39,684 bases of DNA from an uncultured Brachyspira sp. (GTDB taxonomy: Bacteria > Spirochaetota > Brachyspiria > Brachyspirales > Brachyspiraceae), in contig NZ_CASEGO010000054.1 in assembly GCF_949287625.1 (NCBI RefSeq), forward strand, positions 1-39,684, written 5' to 3'. Shown here one piece after another: positions 1 to 8,788 of this stretch. Within the stretch, counting starts at the first letter, position 1. The number at the start of each line of letters is the position of its first letter. Under the pieces are notes generated by a model. That model ran no database searches. It saw only the letters and a list, made by a program, of their open reading frames with translations, and was not told the DNA's origin. The translations under genes and the position numbers were made by a program.

Positions 1-565
1 AATTATTGTTATTTAATTTTATATACTTCTGAAAGAATATTATTTTTTTTATCATTATATACACAATGATACATGATAGTACTTTATCAAATATATTTGC
101 AATCAGTCTAGCTATGAATGAGGCCTCAGTAACATTTAATCTCCCTTCAATCATTGATTTTATGAAACCGTCTATAGTTCCTCCGCTTAATCCTTCTGTT
201 AATACTACAGATATAGGTACTCCTATTGATACTGACATTATACCTATAATAATACCAGTTACAACAGCAGATAATAGGCTGAATTTAAACTTTCTTGCTA
301 TAAGTCCTGTTATTAAACCTATCAATGCATTTATGATAGTGAAATATAAATGAGAATAGCTCAAAAATAATGATAATAATAGATTAGTTAAAATACCTAC
401 TATTGCTCCGTATATAGGACCAAGTATTGCAGCAGTCAGTATTGTACCTGCCGAATCTAAAAATAAGAATGGTATATTAAAAAATAAAACTATAAATGTT
501 AAAGAGAAATTAATCGCCATGCTTATAAATACAATTATTAAACTGTATTTTAAATTATCTTTCAT
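1..565 (-). CDS. ECF-type transporter S-component-like membrane protein (3' end cut by window edge)
   Basis: The minus strand is open from an ATG at 565 to the window edge, giving at least 188 residues, so the C-terminus is missing. The protein is very hydrophobic, with about five or six membrane segments, and resembles the neighbouring upstream product over its whole length. Both share the block GTILTAxILGPIYGAxVGI near residues 40-60, typical of substrate-binding S components of energy-coupling factor importers. Its ATG overlaps the stop of the upstream gene in an ATGA arrangement, so the two are probably translationally coupled. No ECF ATPase or T component is visible here, so a shared energising module elsewhere is assumed. 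The transported substrate, probably a vitamin or small cofactor precursor, cannot be read from the sequence. Confidence 0.72.
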   Translation of the reverse strand, partial: MKDNLKYSLIIVFISMAINFSLTFIVLFFNIPFLFLDSAGTILTAAILGPIYGAIVGILTNLLLSLFLSYSHLYFTIINALIGLITGLIARKFKFSLLSAVVTGIIIGIMSVSIGVPISVVLTEGLSGGTIDGFIKSMIEGRLNVTEASFIARLIANIFDKVLSCIIVYIMIKKIIFFQKYIKLNNNN

Positions 566-1197
566 ACTAATTTACCAATATTAAAAGCTTTAGCATATGT
601 AAAATATATAAAAATAAAATTTATTTTCAATAACTTTTTATTAATTATCTTTATTAATTCTAAAAAAATAAACCTTTTTATTGCTATTGTAACCAATAAA
701 CATGATACTATTTTATCTATAAAAGCAGCTGATAATGTTCCTATAGTTGTTGATACTACAAGGCTTTTTCCGCTATTAATCAATGCCTTAATATAAGTAT
801 CTACTGTACCAGTACTTACTCCATTAGCAAGCACTATAGAAATGGGGGAAGATATTATTCCAGAAACTGCTGCTATAATAATACCGCTTATAAAAGATAC
901 TGATATTTTTGTAAAATCATATTTTTTAGCTATTAATCCGGACATTAATCCTATTATAGCATTTACAATGGCAAAATGAAGATTTATATAATCTATGGTT
1001 ATGGATGTAATAATATTTGTTATTATACCTACAAGAGCTCCGTATATAGGACCAAGTATAACAGCAGTAAGTATTGTGCCTATAGAATCCATAAAAAGAA
1101 AAGGAATTTTTAATAATAATACTAAAAATGTCAAAGCAAAATTAGCTATTATTCCAATAAATATGATTAATATATTGTATTTTAATCTATTCTCCAT
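562..1197 (-). CDS. ECF-type transporter S-component-like membrane protein
   Basis: This encodes 211 residues of integral membrane protein with about six hydrophobic segments and the motif GTILTAVILGPIYGALVGI near residues 40-60, as in ECF importer S components. The chosen start is the ATG at 1197, preceded by GGGA about ten bases upstream; an in-frame TTG at 1206 is possible but less likely. The stop overlaps the start of a paralog by four bases, so the pair looks like a tandem duplication inside one transcript. Both could form two S subunits with different or partly overlapping substrates. The substrate is unknown and the family call rests on the hydropathy pattern and the shared N-terminal motif. 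Confidence 0.75.
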   Translation of the reverse strand: MENRLKYNILIIFIGIIANFALTFLVLLLKIPFLFMDSIGTILTAVILGPIYGALVGIITNIITSITIDYINLHFAIVNAIIGLMSGLIAKKYDFTKISVSFISGIIIAAVSGIISSPISIVLANGVSTGTVDTYIKALINSGKSLVVSTTIGTLSAAFIDKIVSCLLVTIAIKRFIFLELIKIINKKLLKINFIFIYFTYAKAFNIGKLV

Positions 1198-1336
1198 TTT
1201 GTTCAAATCCCGCTATTATAATTTTTTGATTATTCTAAAATACTATATAAGATATTGTCTGCTATAATAACCTAAAACAAATTTATTTTCAATATGATAA
1301 ATGGTATTATTTTATTTATGATATTTTTTATAAAAA

Positions 1337-1367
1337 AACCCTAGTAAATTTTAAACTTACTAGGGTT
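1337..1367 (-). terminator. Rho-independent terminator of nox
   Basis: An 11-bp perfect stem (AACCCTAGTAA at 1337-1347 paired with TTACTAGGGTT at 1357-1367) lies 34 bases past the nox stop. On the minus strand it is followed directly by a run of seven T. Confidence 0.9.
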
Positions 1368-1400
1368 ATATTATTAATATAAAATATTGTTTTTTAATTA

Positions 1401-2759
1401 TTATTTAGCAGTATAAGCAACCATAGTCATCCAAGATAATGGTTTGTTATAGTGAGGCAAGAAGAAGAAGTCAGATAATGCAAACTGATCAACAGTCATA
1501 CCATTTTGTATAGCAAGAGAGAATGCATGTATAGCTTCAGCATGATTATGATTAGAAGCAATTTGAGCACCTACCATACGTCTAGTATCTTCTTCGTATA
1601 TAACTTTTACTAATACATCTTCATAAGAAGGCATAAATTCAGGTCTTTCAGCATCTTTAAAGAAGTTAGATTTAACTTTTAATCCTTTTTTCTTAGCAGT
1701 TTCTTCAGACCAACCAGTAGAAGCCATATTGTATCCGAATACGCAGATAGCATTAGAACCTTGAGTACCGCAGTATTCAACATGTTTTCCTAAAGCATTG
1801 TTAGCAGCAACAATACCCATTCTTACAGCATTAGTAGCTAAAGCGATGTACTCTTCTTTTCCAGAAGCTCTTGAATATACAGCAGCACAGTCTCCTATAG
1901 CAAATACATTAGGATCTTTTGTAGTTTTCATAGTAGTGTCTACTTTTATAGCACCATTAGGTAAAGTTTCTAAATAATCCTTATAAAGTTCGCTATTAGG
2001 TCTGAAACCAACAGACATAACTACCATATCTACATCATAAGAACCTTTGTCAGTAACAACTTTTTTAACTCTGTCATCACCTTCAAATTTCTTAACAGTT
2101 TCACCTAAATGCATTTCTATACCAGCTTCTTTGATTCTTTTTTCAGCTTCATCAGTAATTTCTTTGTCAAAATAGTTAGCCATAACTCTAGGCATAGCTT
2201 CCATTAAGATAACTTCTTTACCATGGTTTTTGAATGCTTCTATAAGTTCTACACCTATGTAGCCAGCACCAACTACCATAACTTTTTTTACTTCTGGTTT
2301 AGCTATTTCATCAATAATTTCCTGACCTTGTTGGAATAGTTTAGAGAAGAAAATACCTTTTTTAAGTCCGTATTCAGTACCTTCCTGCATTAAACCTTCT
2401 ATAGGAGGAGTTACAGGCCAAGAACCAGCAGCAAGAATAAGTTTATCATAATTATCATCAAACTCTTTACCTGTTTTTAATTCTTTTACATGTAATTTTT
2501 TGTTAGCCCAGTCTATTTTTGTTACATCATGTCCCATGTAAACATCAATGCCTTCAGCTTTTAAACTTTCAGGACTAGCATAGAATAAACCTTTAGGGTC
2601 TTTTACCACACCTCCAACCCAAAGTGCGATACCGCAGGCTAAGAAAGATATATTATCATTTCTATCATAAGTTACAACTTGACAATTAGGATCTGTAGCT
2701 TTTAATGTTTTTGCTGCCCAAGTACCAGCATGGTTACAGCCTATTACAATAACTTTCAT
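1401..2759 (-). CDS. nox: NADH oxidase (CoA-disulfide reductase/NADH oxidase family)
   Basis: The 452-residue flavoprotein should oxidise NADH with O2, most likely to water, in the cytoplasm. It starts with a dinucleotide-binding GCNHAG loop (residues 7-12). The single redox cysteine lies at position 42 in SFLACGIALW, as in water-forming NADH oxidases. A second nucleotide-binding glycine motif (VVGAGYIGVE) lies near residue 160, and a GDCAA FAD motif lies near 290. Length is normal for the family. An AGGGG-like ribosome site precedes the ATG, and a strong promoter and terminator make it monocistronic. Brachyspira Nox is known as an O2-tolerance and virulence enzyme, and its gene is used to identify species. 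Related peroxidases and CoA-disulfide reductases share the fold, but the Cys42 context and genus favour oxidase. Confidence 0.93.
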   Translation of the reverse strand: MKVIVIGCNHAGTWAAKTLKATDPNCQVVTYDRNDNISFLACGIALWVGGVVKDPKGLFYASPESLKAEGIDVYMGHDVTKIDWANKKLHVKELKTGKEFDDNYDKLILAAGSWPVTPPIEGLMQEGTEYGLKKGIFFSKLFQQGQEIIDEIAKPEVKKVMVVGAGYIGVELIEAFKNHGKEVILMEAMPRVMANYFDKEITDEAEKRIKEAGIEMHLGETVKKFEGDDRVKKVVTDKGSYDVDMVVMSVGFRPNSELYKDYLETLPNGAIKVDTTMKTTKDPNVFAIGDCAAVYSRASGKEEYIALATNAVRMGIVAANNALGKHVEYCGTQGSNAICVFGYNMASTGWSEETAKKKGLKVKSNFFKDAERPEFMPSYEDVLVKVIYEEDTRRMVGAQIASNHNHAEAIHAFSLAIQNGMTVDQFALSDFFFLPHYNKPLSWMTMVAYTAK

Positions 2760-3190
2760 AATAATTTAACCCCTTATATAAAAATATTTTTATTATCAAT
2801 TTAAGCATTATTATAGTACAAAATAAATACTTAGTCAAGGTATATTGTGTTTATAATGAAGTTTTTTTGATGTTTTTTACGCTAATTTTATATAATAATT
2901 TCACTAATTACAGAATTTTTTATCAAAATTCTATATAAAGTAACGATAAATAGGTTCATATATTACTTAATTAATGTTTTTTTGGCACTATAATACTTTA
3001 TGTAGATATATTTTGTAAATTATTTTTAGTATTTTGTAATAAAATTATTTCTTTTTGTTACAAAATATAACTAATATTTTAAAAATAAAAAAATATTATA
3101 CATATAAGATATTTATATGATATAATTATTGATATTTATACTTTTTATGCTATATTTGTAATTATCAATTTTAATTATGGACTTTAATTT
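2760..3190. other. Intergenic spacer between divergent nox and mtnK
   Basis: This 431-base AT-rich spacer holds the nox promoter at its left side. A TATAAT at 2990-2995 with a poor -35 could serve mtnK. I see no conserved riboswitch or repeat in it. Confidence 0.6.
2810..2838 (-). promoter_or_regulatory. Sigma-70 type promoter of nox
   Basis: Read on the minus strand, TTGACT (2833-2838) and TATAAT (2810-2815) are separated by exactly 17 bases. The -10 lies about 50 bases upstream of the nox ATG. Confidence 0.85.
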
Positions 3191-4417
3191 ATGGTTAGAT
3201 TTAACGAATATTTTCTTATGGAAGAAAAAGATGTGCTGCTTTATGTTAAAAACAAATTAAAATATTTCAAGCCTGATGATAATATAACCTGTAAAGAGAT
3301 AGGAGATGGAAATATTAATTATGTCTATAGAATAAGTAACGGCAAAGATTCCATCATATTAAAACAGGCAGGAGTTCATACTAGAAGCAATTCTTCTGGA
3401 AGGATACTTGATATCAATAGAAATGCCAGAGAGGCACAGGTTTTATCATATTACGGAGATATACTTCCAGACTTAGCACCTAAAATAATATGTATAGATA
3501 AAGTAATGAATTTGTTCGTTATGGAGGATTTGAAGAATTATACAGTTCTTAGAGATTCCTTGATTAAAGGGCAGATATATCATCATTTGCAGGAGCAGAT
3601 AACTGATTTTATTGTTGAAACTACTTTATCTACTGCTGATTTTTTTGCCAATGCTTTTACTAAAAAGGAAAATGTTGCTAAATATATTAATAAAGAACTT
3701 TGTAAAATAAGTGAAGAGCTTGTTTTTAGAGAGCCTTTTTTCAATTTGCTTAATGAAAATTCTTTTTCAGAATCACTAAATAAATTTGTTGAAGAGAAGT
3801 TATATAAGAATAAAACTTTACAGTTTGAGGCGGCTAAATTAAAATATGAGTTTATGAATAATGCTCAGGCTTTGATACATGGTGATTTGCATACAGGGTC
3901 TATATTTGTTAATGATGATTATATAAAGGTTATGGACTGCGAATTTGCTTTTTACGGACCTATAGGATATGATTTGGGTACTATAATAGCTAATTTTATA
4001 TTTGCTTATGTTTATCATTTGAATGTTACTAATGATAAGAATTATACTTCATTTCTTTTTGTTGTCATAGATGATATTATAAGACTTTTCAAAAATAAAT
4101 TTATAACAAAATTTATACATGAAACCAATGATATTTCTGTAAAAAACAATGAAGATTTTATAGAGTTTTATTTGCTTGAAGTATTAAAAACTGCTTTTGG
4201 TATATGCGGACTTGAAATATTAAGAAGAACTACAGGATGTGCTAAGGTAAAGGAAATAGAATCTGTAAATGATAAGGAAACTAGAAGAAATATAGAATAT
4301 ATACTTCTTAATATAGGTATTGAATGTATTATGTATAGAGATAAATTGGCTGAAGAAGAGAAATTCATGAAATTTATAGATAATATAATTCAAAAAATAG
4401 ATTTTGATAATATTTAA
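3191..4417 (+). CDS. mtnK: S-methyl-5-thioribose kinase
   Basis: This 408-residue kinase phosphorylates 5-methylthioribose, and possibly 5-deoxyribose, at C1, a step in salvage of S-adenosylmethionine by-products. The N-lobe shows EIGDGNINYVYRI (36-48) and the lysine in ILKQA (about 58), as in MtnK. The catalytic loop is HGDLHTGS (230-237) and the metal-binding D249-x-E251 precedes FAFYGPIGYDLG, a diagnostic MtnK stretch. The first ATG is kept because the residues before the internal Met10 align with the usual MtnK N-terminus, although no clear Shine-Dalgarno sequence is seen. The mtnA-like gene follows after 33 bases, so the two are probably cotranscribed. Confidence 0.92.
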   Translation: MVRFNEYFLMEEKDVLLYVKNKLKYFKPDDNITCKEIGDGNINYVYRISNGKDSIILKQAGVHTRSNSSGRILDINRNAREAQVLSYYGDILPDLAPKIICIDKVMNLFVMEDLKNYTVLRDSLIKGQIYHHLQEQITDFIVETTLSTADFFANAFTKKENVAKYINKELCKISEELVFREPFFNLLNENSFSESLNKFVEEKLYKNKTLQFEAAKLKYEFMNNAQALIHGDLHTGSIFVNDDYIKVMDCEFAFYGPIGYDLGTIIANFIFAYVYHLNVTNDKNYTSFLFVVIDDIIRLFKNKFITKFIHETNDISVKNNEDFIEFYLLEVLKTAFGICGLEILRRTTGCAKVKEIESVNDKETRRNIEYILLNIGIECIMYRDKLAEEEKFMKFIDNIIQKIDFDNI

Positions 4418-4450
4418 AAAATTTAAATAAGTTATTTTGGAGATACTTTT

Positions 4451-5524
4451 ATGTCTGATGAACTTAATAAACTTAATAGAATAGATAAAGAACTTGCCTT
4501 TATGCTTCAGTTTGAAAATATTGCTTGGTATGATGACGGATGTGTAAAGATATTAGACAGAAGAGTTTATCCGAATAAAGTACATTTTGCTGAATGTAAA
4601 ACTCATAAAGAAGTATCAAAAGCTATAGCCGATATGGTAACTCAAAGTGCAGGTCCTTATCTTGCTGTAGCTATGGGTATGGCATTAGCAGGATATGAGT
4701 CAAAACATTTGCAAGGTAATGACAGAATAGATTTTTTAACTCATGCCTGCAATACTTTGGCTAATTCAAGACCTACAACAAGCGGAAGAATGATGTCTAT
4801 AACAAAATCATGTTTAGAAGCTGGTACTGAGGCTATAAAATCAGGCAAAGATCCGATAGAGGCTATGTTTAATAGGGGAATAGAACTTTCTACAAAAAGA
4901 TATTCTAAAATAAAAAAAATAGCAGAAAATCTTGTATCAATGTTTCCAGATAAAGGTACTATACTTACTCAATGCTTCGGAGAATCTGTTGTAGGATTTA
5001 TGATACAGGAGTTTCAGAAAAAGAATAAGGATATAAAAGTTGTATGTTCCGAAACAAGACCATATTTTCAAGGTGCAAGGCTTACAGCAACGGTTGCCTA
5101 TGATCAGGGTGCTGATGTAACAGTTATAACTGACAATATGGTAGCATACACTATGCAGGAGAAGAAAATTGATGTATTTACTTCGGCTGCTGACTTAATA
5201 TGTTTAAATGGGGCAGTAGTAAATAAAATAGGTACTTTTCAAATAGCAATAGTAGCTAAATATTTGGGTATTCCTTATTTTGTAACAGGAGCTCCAGATA
5301 AAGGCTATCATGGGTTTGAGGATATACATTTTGAGTTCAGAGATGAAAAACTTGTAACTGAGGCTATGGGGGTAAAAACCTCCAAAGAGGGAGTTAAAGG
5401 GTTTTATCCTGCTTTTGATTATACTCCGCCTCATTTAGTTAGTGCTGTTGTAACAGATTTAGGTATTTACAGTCCTTATGATGTGTTTAAATATTATATA
5501 GGCAATGATGAAGGTGAGTATTAA
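4451..5524 (+). CDS. mtnA: S-methyl-5-thioribose-1-phosphate isomerase-like protein (eIF-2B alpha fold)
   Basis: The 357-residue protein belongs to the aldose-ketose isomerase group related to translation factor eIF-2B. It is predicted to convert methylthioribose 1-phosphate to the ribulose form. The family landmarks are present: NSRPTT (105-110), a candidate catalytic cysteine C175 in ILTQCFGE, and a candidate catalytic aspartate D228 in VITDNMVAYTM. GGAG precedes the start. It pairs with mtnK directly upstream. The core sequence around Cys175 (TQCFGESV) departs from the usual HCNTG-type motif of MtnA, so a sister activity such as 5-deoxyribose-1-phosphate isomerase is also possible. No mtnB, mtnC, mtnD or aldolase of this pathway lies nearby. 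Confidence 0.8.
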   Translation: MSDELNKLNRIDKELAFMLQFENIAWYDDGCVKILDRRVYPNKVHFAECKTHKEVSKAIADMVTQSAGPYLAVAMGMALAGYESKHLQGNDRIDFLTHACNTLANSRPTTSGRMMSITKSCLEAGTEAIKSGKDPIEAMFNRGIELSTKRYSKIKKIAENLVSMFPDKGTILTQCFGESVVGFMIQEFQKKNKDIKVVCSETRPYFQGARLTATVAYDQGADVTVITDNMVAYTMQEKKIDVFTSAADLICLNGAVVNKIGTFQIAIVAKYLGIPYFVTGAPDKGYHGFEDIHFEFRDEKLVTEAMGVKTSKEGVKGFYPAFDYTPPHLVSAVVTDLGIYSPYDVFKYYIGNDEGEY

Positions 5525-5560
5525 TTTTTATTATTAATTTCAGTTTTGAAAAAAGTCTTA

Positions 5561-5803
5561 TATATACCTAAACAGATATAGTTTATCAAATTTTAATTAT
5601 TTATAGATTTAGTGATAACTTATAAATAGTATAAAGTATTATTAGTTATTAACAAAATAAGTTTAAAATGTATTATAATAACTATATTTTAGTTAAAAAA
5701 TGCAGTCCTTCGTGACAGAGGGCTGTGCTTTTAGGGCAAAGCCACTAAAAACAATAAAATTAAAAATCTGAAAATTGACAAACTTAAAAATTTTCAGTAT
5801 ATA
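5561..5803 (-). repeat. Dispersed mosaic intergenic repeat, copy 1 (inverted orientation)
   Basis: The unit is bounded by two inverted ends: TATATACCTAAACAGATATA at 5561-5580 followed by AGTTTATCAAA, and TTGACAAACTT (5775-5785) followed by TTCAGTATATA. A locally GC-richer core (5701-5750) contains a CCTTCG/GGGC segment as in the other copies. It sits between the convergent ends of mtnA and the GH2 gene. Same family as the copies near 8.4, 22.6-23.2, 26.2-26.9 and 32.8 kb. Confidence 0.75.
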
Positions 5804-5830
5804 ATTTTTTTATTATTAAATCTTAAAAAA

Positions 5831-5856
5831 GGGCTTGAAAATAATTTTTCAAGCCC
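5831..5856 (-). terminator. Rho-independent terminator of the GH2 gene
   Basis: A perfect 10-bp stem (GGGCTTGAAA at 5831-5840 with TTTCAAGCCC at 5847-5856) has a six-base loop. On the minus strand it is followed by six T, and on the plus strand by a short T run, so it may also serve the converging mtnKA transcript. Confidence 0.88.
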
Positions 5857-5882
5857 TTTAATAAATTTTTTATTAATGTTTA

Positions 5883-8108
5883 TTAATTTACTTTTATTGA
5901 TATAGTTTTTGTTTCAACTCTTTTATTTGATATAGTTATTTTTATTTCGCCTTTTTTACTATTAGATTTAACCCAGAAAGAATAATAACCGCCCTCAAGT
6001 ACTGGGTTGTCATTTCCTATAAGCTCTCCTTCACCTTCAACATTGATTTTTATGGCTTCATTTATATAAGGAAGTCTGTTTCCTAAAGCATCAGCAGCTT
6101 TTACAGTAATTCTAGTTGCGTCCCAAGAAGAACCTTCACTTATAGAATTAATTTCATAGTCATCAGCTTTTACTTCAAGCTCTTTGAAAGTAGGATTTTT
6201 TAAATAGCTTTTTTCTATAACAGGTTTTGAATCTATATACCCTACAATTTTTATATCAGCCCAATCCATATCACTTACACCCGGTATATTAACAGGCATA
6301 TTTACAATTACAGGAGCATGTTTCAAACCCTGATATTTTCCTGATGCTGGATATTCTTTTACTATTAAATCATTTTCATGATATATTTCTATATAGTCGC
6401 AGTTTGTAGAGATCATTAAAGGAGAAATACCGCCTATAGATCTTTCACCTCTTGCATATACTGTTATAGGTTCTAATATTATTTTGTAGTCTTTGCACAT
6501 TTGCGATGAATAAGCACTTGCTGCCATTTTAGGATTTCTAAACATATCATAAACGCCATGATAACATATTCTGTCGCCTGAACCAAAGTTATAATGCGTA
6601 TGATAGTCAAAAGCACACCAGCCAGTAGAACCTGCTAAATATTTATCTATAGCTACAGCATTAATAATTTCATAATGTCTTTTAGTATGTTCTATAGTTC
6701 TCTCTTCACAGTCCTGCATTTTTGTAGGGAACATATGTCCGTTATATTCTGTTATCATATAAGGAACATTTTTATCTAATCTTGTTATGCATTTTTGTGC
6801 TCTTATAGGATCAGCTTTACCGTCGTAATTAAAATCATTAACAGTATATACATCTTCTAAAAGTTCGCTTCCCACTATATATCTTACTCCGCCTGTTTGT
6901 CTTGTTTTATCTAATTTATGGGCAACTTCATTTGTTTCTTTATAGAAATTATGATTATCCTGACTTTCATTTATTCTTACGCCCCAAATTATTATAGAAG
7001 CATGATGAAAATCTCTTTCTATCATATCTTTTACATTTTCTACAGAAACTTTCTGCCAGTCTTTATCACCTATATGCTGCCAGCCCGGTATTTCTTCAAA
7101 AACCATTAATCCTATTTCATCGCATCTGTCTAAAAAGTGTCTTGAAGCAGGATAATGCGAAGAACGTACAACATTAAGTCCCATATCAAATTTTAATATA
7201 TCAGCATCTTTTTTCTGTATTCTCTCTGGCATAGCATAACCAACATATGGGAAACTTTGATGTCTGTTTAAGCCTCTTAATTTTATTTTCTCCCCATTTA
7301 AATAGAAGCCGTCTTCTGTAAATTTAACATCTCTGAAACCTATTCTTACAGAAGCAGTATCTTCATTAGAAAGTGAAACTTCCAATTTATAAAGTCTAGG
7401 ATTATTAATAGTCCATAGCTCTATTCTATCAGAATCTATATGTTCATTTATTTCAATATCTGTGAATAGTTCATTATTTTGTAATTGAATATCTTTTTTT
7501 ATTTCGCATATATGATATTCTCTGTTGTAAAGATTAATAGAAATAGTTTCTTTTGCATTTGTTTTTTTGCTGTTTCTTATTCTTATTTTTCCAGTTATAG
7601 TTTGATTAGCAAGCCCAGTTATCATAATATTTTCCACTGAAATATCATCTGCTATTATTATCTGAACCTCTCTATATATACCGCCGTAGCAAAGATAATC
7701 TATTTCATTTCCAAAAGGAGGTATATCATCTCTTTCCAAACTGTCTAATTTCACAGCTATTATATTTTCCCCTTCTTTTAATGCATCAGTTATATCATAT
7801 ACAAAAGGTAAATATCCGCCTTTATGTTCTGAAAAACTTTTATTATTAACAAATACTTCAGCAGCAGCCATTGCCCCTTCAAAATTAATCAATATTCTTT
7901 TATTTTGAAATTTGGCTTTATCATAATTAAATATATTTTGATATCCAGTAATAAGCCAAGTATCTGATTCATCAAAATAATGTAATGGTATTTCGGCAAC
8001 TGTATGAGGTAATGTTGCAATTTCCCCATTTAGTTTTTCTGTTTTTATACCATCATTCCATTCTTTAAAAAATTGCCAATTAGTATTAAAATTTATTATT
8101 TCTCTCAT
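5883..8108 (-). CDS. Glycoside hydrolase family 2 protein (beta-galactosidase-like)
   Basis: This 741-residue enzyme has the GH2 plan: an N-terminal sugar-binding jelly-roll (about 1-150), an immunoglobulin-like domain (about 155-260), a TIM barrel (about 262-550) and C-terminal beta domains. The acid/base glutamate is E381 in WGVRINESQD and the nucleophile is E454 in PYMITEYNGHM. RSSHYPASRHFLDRCDEIG (315-333) is the conserved GH2 strand before the active site. There is no signal peptide, so it should cleave imported beta-galactosides or related oligosaccharides in the cytoplasm. GGAG lies eleven bases before the ATG. Exact specificity (galactosidase, glucuronidase or mannosidase) cannot be told; the WGVRINESQD type is common in gut bacteria. 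A galM gene lies further on in the window but not in the same operon. Confidence 0.9.
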   Translation of the reverse strand: MREIINFNTNWQFFKEWNDGIKTEKLNGEIATLPHTVAEIPLHYFDESDTWLITGYQNIFNYDKAKFQNKRILINFEGAMAAAEVFVNNKSFSEHKGGYLPFVYDITDALKEGENIIAVKLDSLERDDIPPFGNEIDYLCYGGIYREVQIIIADDISVENIMITGLANQTITGKIRIRNSKKTNAKETISINLYNREYHICEIKKDIQLQNNELFTDIEINEHIDSDRIELWTINNPRLYKLEVSLSNEDTASVRIGFRDVKFTEDGFYLNGEKIKLRGLNRHQSFPYVGYAMPERIQKKDADILKFDMGLNVVRSSHYPASRHFLDRCDEIGLMVFEEIPGWQHIGDKDWQKVSVENVKDMIERDFHHASIIIWGVRINESQDNHNFYKETNEVAHKLDKTRQTGGVRYIVGSELLEDVYTVNDFNYDGKADPIRAQKCITRLDKNVPYMITEYNGHMFPTKMQDCEERTIEHTKRHYEIINAVAIDKYLAGSTGWCAFDYHTHYNFGSGDRICYHGVYDMFRNPKMAASAYSSQMCKDYKIILEPITVYARGERSIGGISPLMISTNCDYIEIYHENDLIVKEYPASGKYQGLKHAPVIVNMPVNIPGVSDMDWADIKIVGYIDSKPVIEKSYLKNPTFKELEVKADDYEINSISEGSSWDATRITVKAADALGNRLPYINEAIKINVEGEGELIGNDNPVLEGGYYSFWVKSNSKKGEIKITISNKRVETKTISIKVN

Positions 8109-8395
8109 CTTAGTACATACTCCAAAATTTTTTATATGGCAAATATTTTATATTTAAAAAATAAAAAATCAATGAAACTTTTATAAAAATGTATTTTTAA
8201 TAATTTTTTTTAATTAAACATTACTACATGCAGTGTTAAATAGTATGCAAACAATCACCATTCCGAATATGAAATAAGCAAAACAGATAAGCTGCTTTTG
8301 AAATTGCCTTAAATTTAATTATACTGTGCAAAGAACTAGGTTGTTATAAAGTATGTAAGCAATACTCTGTGTATTTATAAGCAAATCTGTGCAAA
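8109..8395. other. AT-rich spacer upstream of the GH2 gene
   Basis: Apart from the GH2 ribosome site close to 8120, I see no convincing promoter, RNA or coding signal here. The stretch runs into repeat copy 2. Confidence 0.4.
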
Positions 8396-8710
8396 TATAC
8401 TGAAAATTATTAAGTTTGTCAATTTTTTTATTCAACTTTTTCCACCTTCGCTTGTCTACGGCACATAGAGTGGCGGGCTTCGCCAAAAGAACCTTATATC
8501 CTTGGCAAGCTCGGATACGCTTCGCGAAAGTGCAAGTGTAACAATAATACTAAATAGTACTAATTATGTTTTACATGTAGAATAAATTGTAAAATTTAGC
8601 CAGAAATATAGCCTTTTTGCTTCTTTGTGGCAACAAAAGAAGGTAAAGCCCCAGATATCAAAAAAAATATAATTTTATTTTTGACAAACTATATCTGTTT
8701 AGGTATATAC
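8396..8710 (+). repeat. Dispersed mosaic intergenic repeat, copy 2
   Basis: The left end TATACTGAAAATTATTAAG (8396-8414) runs into TTTGTCAA and a TTCAACTTTTT segment. The right end TTGACAAACTATATCTG (8681-8697) is followed by TTTAGGTATATAC. The ends are imperfect inverted copies of each other. The interior (8445-8540) is clearly GC-richer than its surroundings and has CTTCGCC and CTTCGCG motifs. It abuts the terminator of the oligopeptide-binding protein gene. Confidence 0.78.
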
Positions 8711-8711
8711 T

Positions 8712-8747
8712 AAAAAAGAGAAGATATTATATATCTCCTCTTTTTTT
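8712..8747 (-). terminator. Terminator of the oligopeptide-binding protein gene
   Basis: The stem GAGaAGATAT (8718-8727) pairs with ATATCTcCTC (8731-8740) with one mismatch. It is flanked by A and T runs, so it can act in both directions; the T run on the minus strand serves the gene ending at 8789. Confidence 0.8.
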
Positions 8748-8788
8748 CAATTTTTTGATTAAATTTAATTAAAAACAAAATACAAAAA

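Noticed and set aside
1203..1214. T-arm-like string (GTTCAAATCCCG) suggesting the 3' end of a tRNA
   Set aside because: No acceptor, D or anticodon arm can be folded on either side, and the bases belong to the start region of the S-component gene.
2985..3001. TGGCAC string resembling a sigma-54 promoter -24 element
   Set aside because: The required TTGC-type -12 element is absent at the correct spacing.
2760..3190. Possible S-box or other riboswitch upstream of mtnK
   Set aside because: No conserved paired helices or GC-rich junctions were seen; the spacer is plain AT-rich sequence with promoter-like boxes.
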